64,000 nt of DNA from Phyllobacterium zundukense (GTDB taxonomy: Bacteria; Pseudomonadota; Alphaproteobacteria; Rhizobiales; Rhizobiaceae): the NCBI RefSeq assembly GCF_025452195.1, contig NZ_CP104973.1:868001-932000 (forward strand), written 5' to 3'. The notes beneath the pieces are model-generated. The model was not told the origin of the DNA. It ran no database searches and was given only the letters and a program-made list of their open reading frames with translations. Made by a program: the position numbers and the translations under genes. Shown here piece after piece: positions 62,795 to 64,000 of this stretch. The first letter of the stretch is position 1. Each line of letters starts with the position of its first letter.

Positions 62795-64000
62795 TTACGC
62801 GGCGATCTTCAAGCCGGTCAGGGCTTCGCCAAGCGTTACACGGCCACCCACGCGGCGACGTGCGGAAAGCTTCACAATGCCGTTAAGGAACGAGTTAGCT
62901 TCGTCACGGTAAGTCTCGAAACCAACGCGGTCGGCAATGGTGTAAGCCGACGCAAAGTCACCGAAGGCAATCGGAACTGCGTTGGCACCAATGGCGGGCA
63001 TATCGACTGCTTCCAAGACCGGGCGGCCAAGGAGTGTCGGCGGAACGCCAGCGGCGATTGAAGGCTGCCAGAGATAGGAACCATCGGTGTCCTTCAGCTT
63101 GCGAATTACTGCCATTGTGCCACGGTTCATCAGCCAAGAACCGTTGGCCGAATAGGCCGAAGCGATCTTATAGAAGGCATCGATCAATGCGTCGGCGTCG
63201 ATAACATCGGTTTCAAGTGGCGCAAACTCTGCGGATTTCAGGAAACCTTCCGCCTGAGTAGTGCCGTTGCCGTTTACGAACCAAGCGGCCTCTTTCTGAC
63301 CAAACCGGCGGGCGACGTGGTTAGCGAGATAAGCTTCAAGATTGATCTGTGCGTCTTCGAGCAAGGTGCGCGTGACAGGCACGACTACGGCCATTTCGAA
63401 AGGCTTCAGGTCGATCTGTTCGAACGATGGTTCGGATTCAGGACGGTCGCCAGTTTCGCCAACGTCGCCAACCTGAACTTCGTTCACAAGGCGAGGAAGC
63501 TGCAAGAGCGGGCCGGACATGCTCATAGAAGCTGCAATCTGGCGAACCGGGGAGAATTCAGCAATTTTTTCGATGATCGACGCTGCGGTCTCTTCCGGTG
63601 CCAGAACAACAGCGGTTGAAGCGCCGTAAGAGAGCGTCTTCTCTTCCATGCGGCCTGTGCGGAGGAAATCGCCGAAGGCTTTACGTTCCTCATTATCGTT
63701 GGAAGCTGTCGGATGATTGTTATTATCAGCCTTCGGGCGATTGCTCTTGGCTTCCAGCTTATCCAGTCGGGCCTTCATCGCGTCGAAGGCCTTCTGGTCA
63801 ATAACCGGCGCGGATTTCGCCTCCGGCTGTTCATTCTCAAGTTCATTTTCCATAGTATTTTCCTTATCGGTTGCCGTGCCATCGGCGGCTTTGATTGAAG
63901 TGATTTGTGCGGCCGGATGGCACGGAACCGCGACAACTGAGATTTCATGAAGATTGAGGGCGCTGATCGTTCGCCCGCCGCCCTTGCGTGACTTTGCCTG
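62795..64000 (-). CDS. HK97-type prohead protease-major capsid fusion (N-terminus beyond window edge)
   Basis: The capsid part (352 residues from an internal ATG at 63853) has a charged scaffolding-like N-terminus (AFDAMKARLDKLEAKS) and HK97-fold segments EETAASIIEKIAEFSPVRQ, FEMAVVVPVTRTLLED and GVPPTLLGRPVLEAVDMPAI. No stop codon separates it from an upstream in-frame part, which reads ...ISALNLHEISVVAVPCHPAAQ and matches the C-terminus of a prohead protease. The frame is open to the window edge. AAGGA lies 7 nt before the internal ATG, so a separate capsid start is possible. Confidence 0.85.
   Translation of the reverse strand, partial: QAKSRKGGGRTISALNLHEISVVAVPCHPAAQITSIKAADGTATDKENTMENELENEQPEAKSAPVIDQKAFDAMKARLDKLEAKSNRPKADNNNHPTASNDNEERKAFGDFLRTGRMEEKTLSYGASTAVVLAPEETAASIIEKIAEFSPVRQIAASMSMSGPLLQLPRLVNEVQVGDVGETGDRPESEPSFEQIDLKPFEMAVVVPVTRTLLEDAQINLEAYLANHVARRFGQKEAAWFVNGNGTTQAEGFLKSAEFAPLETDVIDADALIDAFYKIASAYSANGSWLMNRGTMAVIRKLKDTDGSYLWQPSIAAGVPPTLLGRPVLEAVDMPAIGANAVPIAFGDFASAYTIADRVGFETYRDEANSFLNGIVKLSARRRVGGRVTLGEALTGLKIAA

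Larger units (their letters stand above)
50318..64000. mobile_element. Integrated phage-like element (left part, continues beyond window)
   Basis: From the tRNA-Gln to the right edge nearly all genes are phage structural, packaging or small accessory genes, and the first 4 kb is visibly more AT-rich. Terminase, capsid, head-tail connectors and tape measure are present. No integrase, portal, major tail, lysis or repressor gene is seen in this part; they may lie to the right. The attachment-site duplication would also lie there. The gene order is unusual for a siphovirus. Confidence 0.85.

Overview
The window reads as the chromosome of an alphaproteobacterium of the order Hyphomicrobiales (Rhizobiales), probably near Phyllobacterium, Brucella/Ochrobactrum or Mesorhizobium. 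The grounds are the rhizobial glpDSTPQUV glycerol-transporter layout, many periplasmic-binding-protein ABC systems, LacI/DeoR/TetR regulators beside catabolic operons, the tamA-tamB and ilvD neighbourhood, and palindromic intergenic repeats of rhizobial style. The genus is an inference.

Layout. 1-2.1 kb: a LacI regulator (cut by the window edge) divergent from a DUF993 aldolase-like gene, with two palindromic operators between them. 2.2-11.6 kb, minus strand: a VOC protein, then a complete glycerol uptake and oxidation operon (glpR, glpD, glpS, glpT, glpP, glpQ, glpU, glpV), with phased repeats before glpD and a long inverted repeat at glpR. 11.7-22.6 kb: a second LacI gene divergent from a sugar or sugar-acid operon with two dehydrogenases, an ABC importer, an IlvD/Edd dehydratase, a third dehydrogenase and a FAH-family hydrolase. 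Together these make a non-phosphorylative route to pyruvate for a substrate that cannot be named. 22.7-31.8 kb: tamA-tamB, a stand-alone Lrp-type ligand domain and ilvD. 31.9-41.8 kb: a reductive pyrimidine (or hydantoin) catabolic locus with ABC importer, dihydropyrimidinase, N-carbamoyl-beta-alanine amidohydrolase, omega-aminotransferase and a divergent RutR-like TetR regulator. A near-consensus RutR box lies in the divergent promoter. 41.8-50.1 kb: kdpDE without kdpFABC, an SDR, OsmC, a YHS-like protein, an ArsR/AHSA1 pair, a DMT exporter and a TetR/NIPSNAP pair.

From a tRNA-Gln(CTG) at 50.24 kb to the right edge lies an integrated phage-like element, visibly more AT-rich at its left end. 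It starts with possible cargo genes (an unknown 273-residue protein, small HTH proteins, DUF4145, a probable HUH endonuclease), followed by a minus-strand late operon. In transcription order this operon encodes a prohead protease fused in frame to an HK97 capsid, a tail-chaperone-like protein, HNH, a triple-repeat HTH protein, connector, gp10, tail terminator, head closure, terS, terL and a tape measure with an embedded muramidase-like domain. The order is unusual, and no portal, major tail or fibre gene is in view.

The most unusual feature is at 59172-59287, between head closure and terS. It is a complete tRNA scaffold (acceptor, D arm, class II variable arm, T arm, encoded CCA) whose anticodon arm is replaced by a 19-bp hairpin. 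It cannot be a normal decoding tRNA and ends 12 nt before the terS start codon. Molecular mimicry, mRNA punctuation by tRNA processing, or packaging/decoy roles are possible; none is proven.
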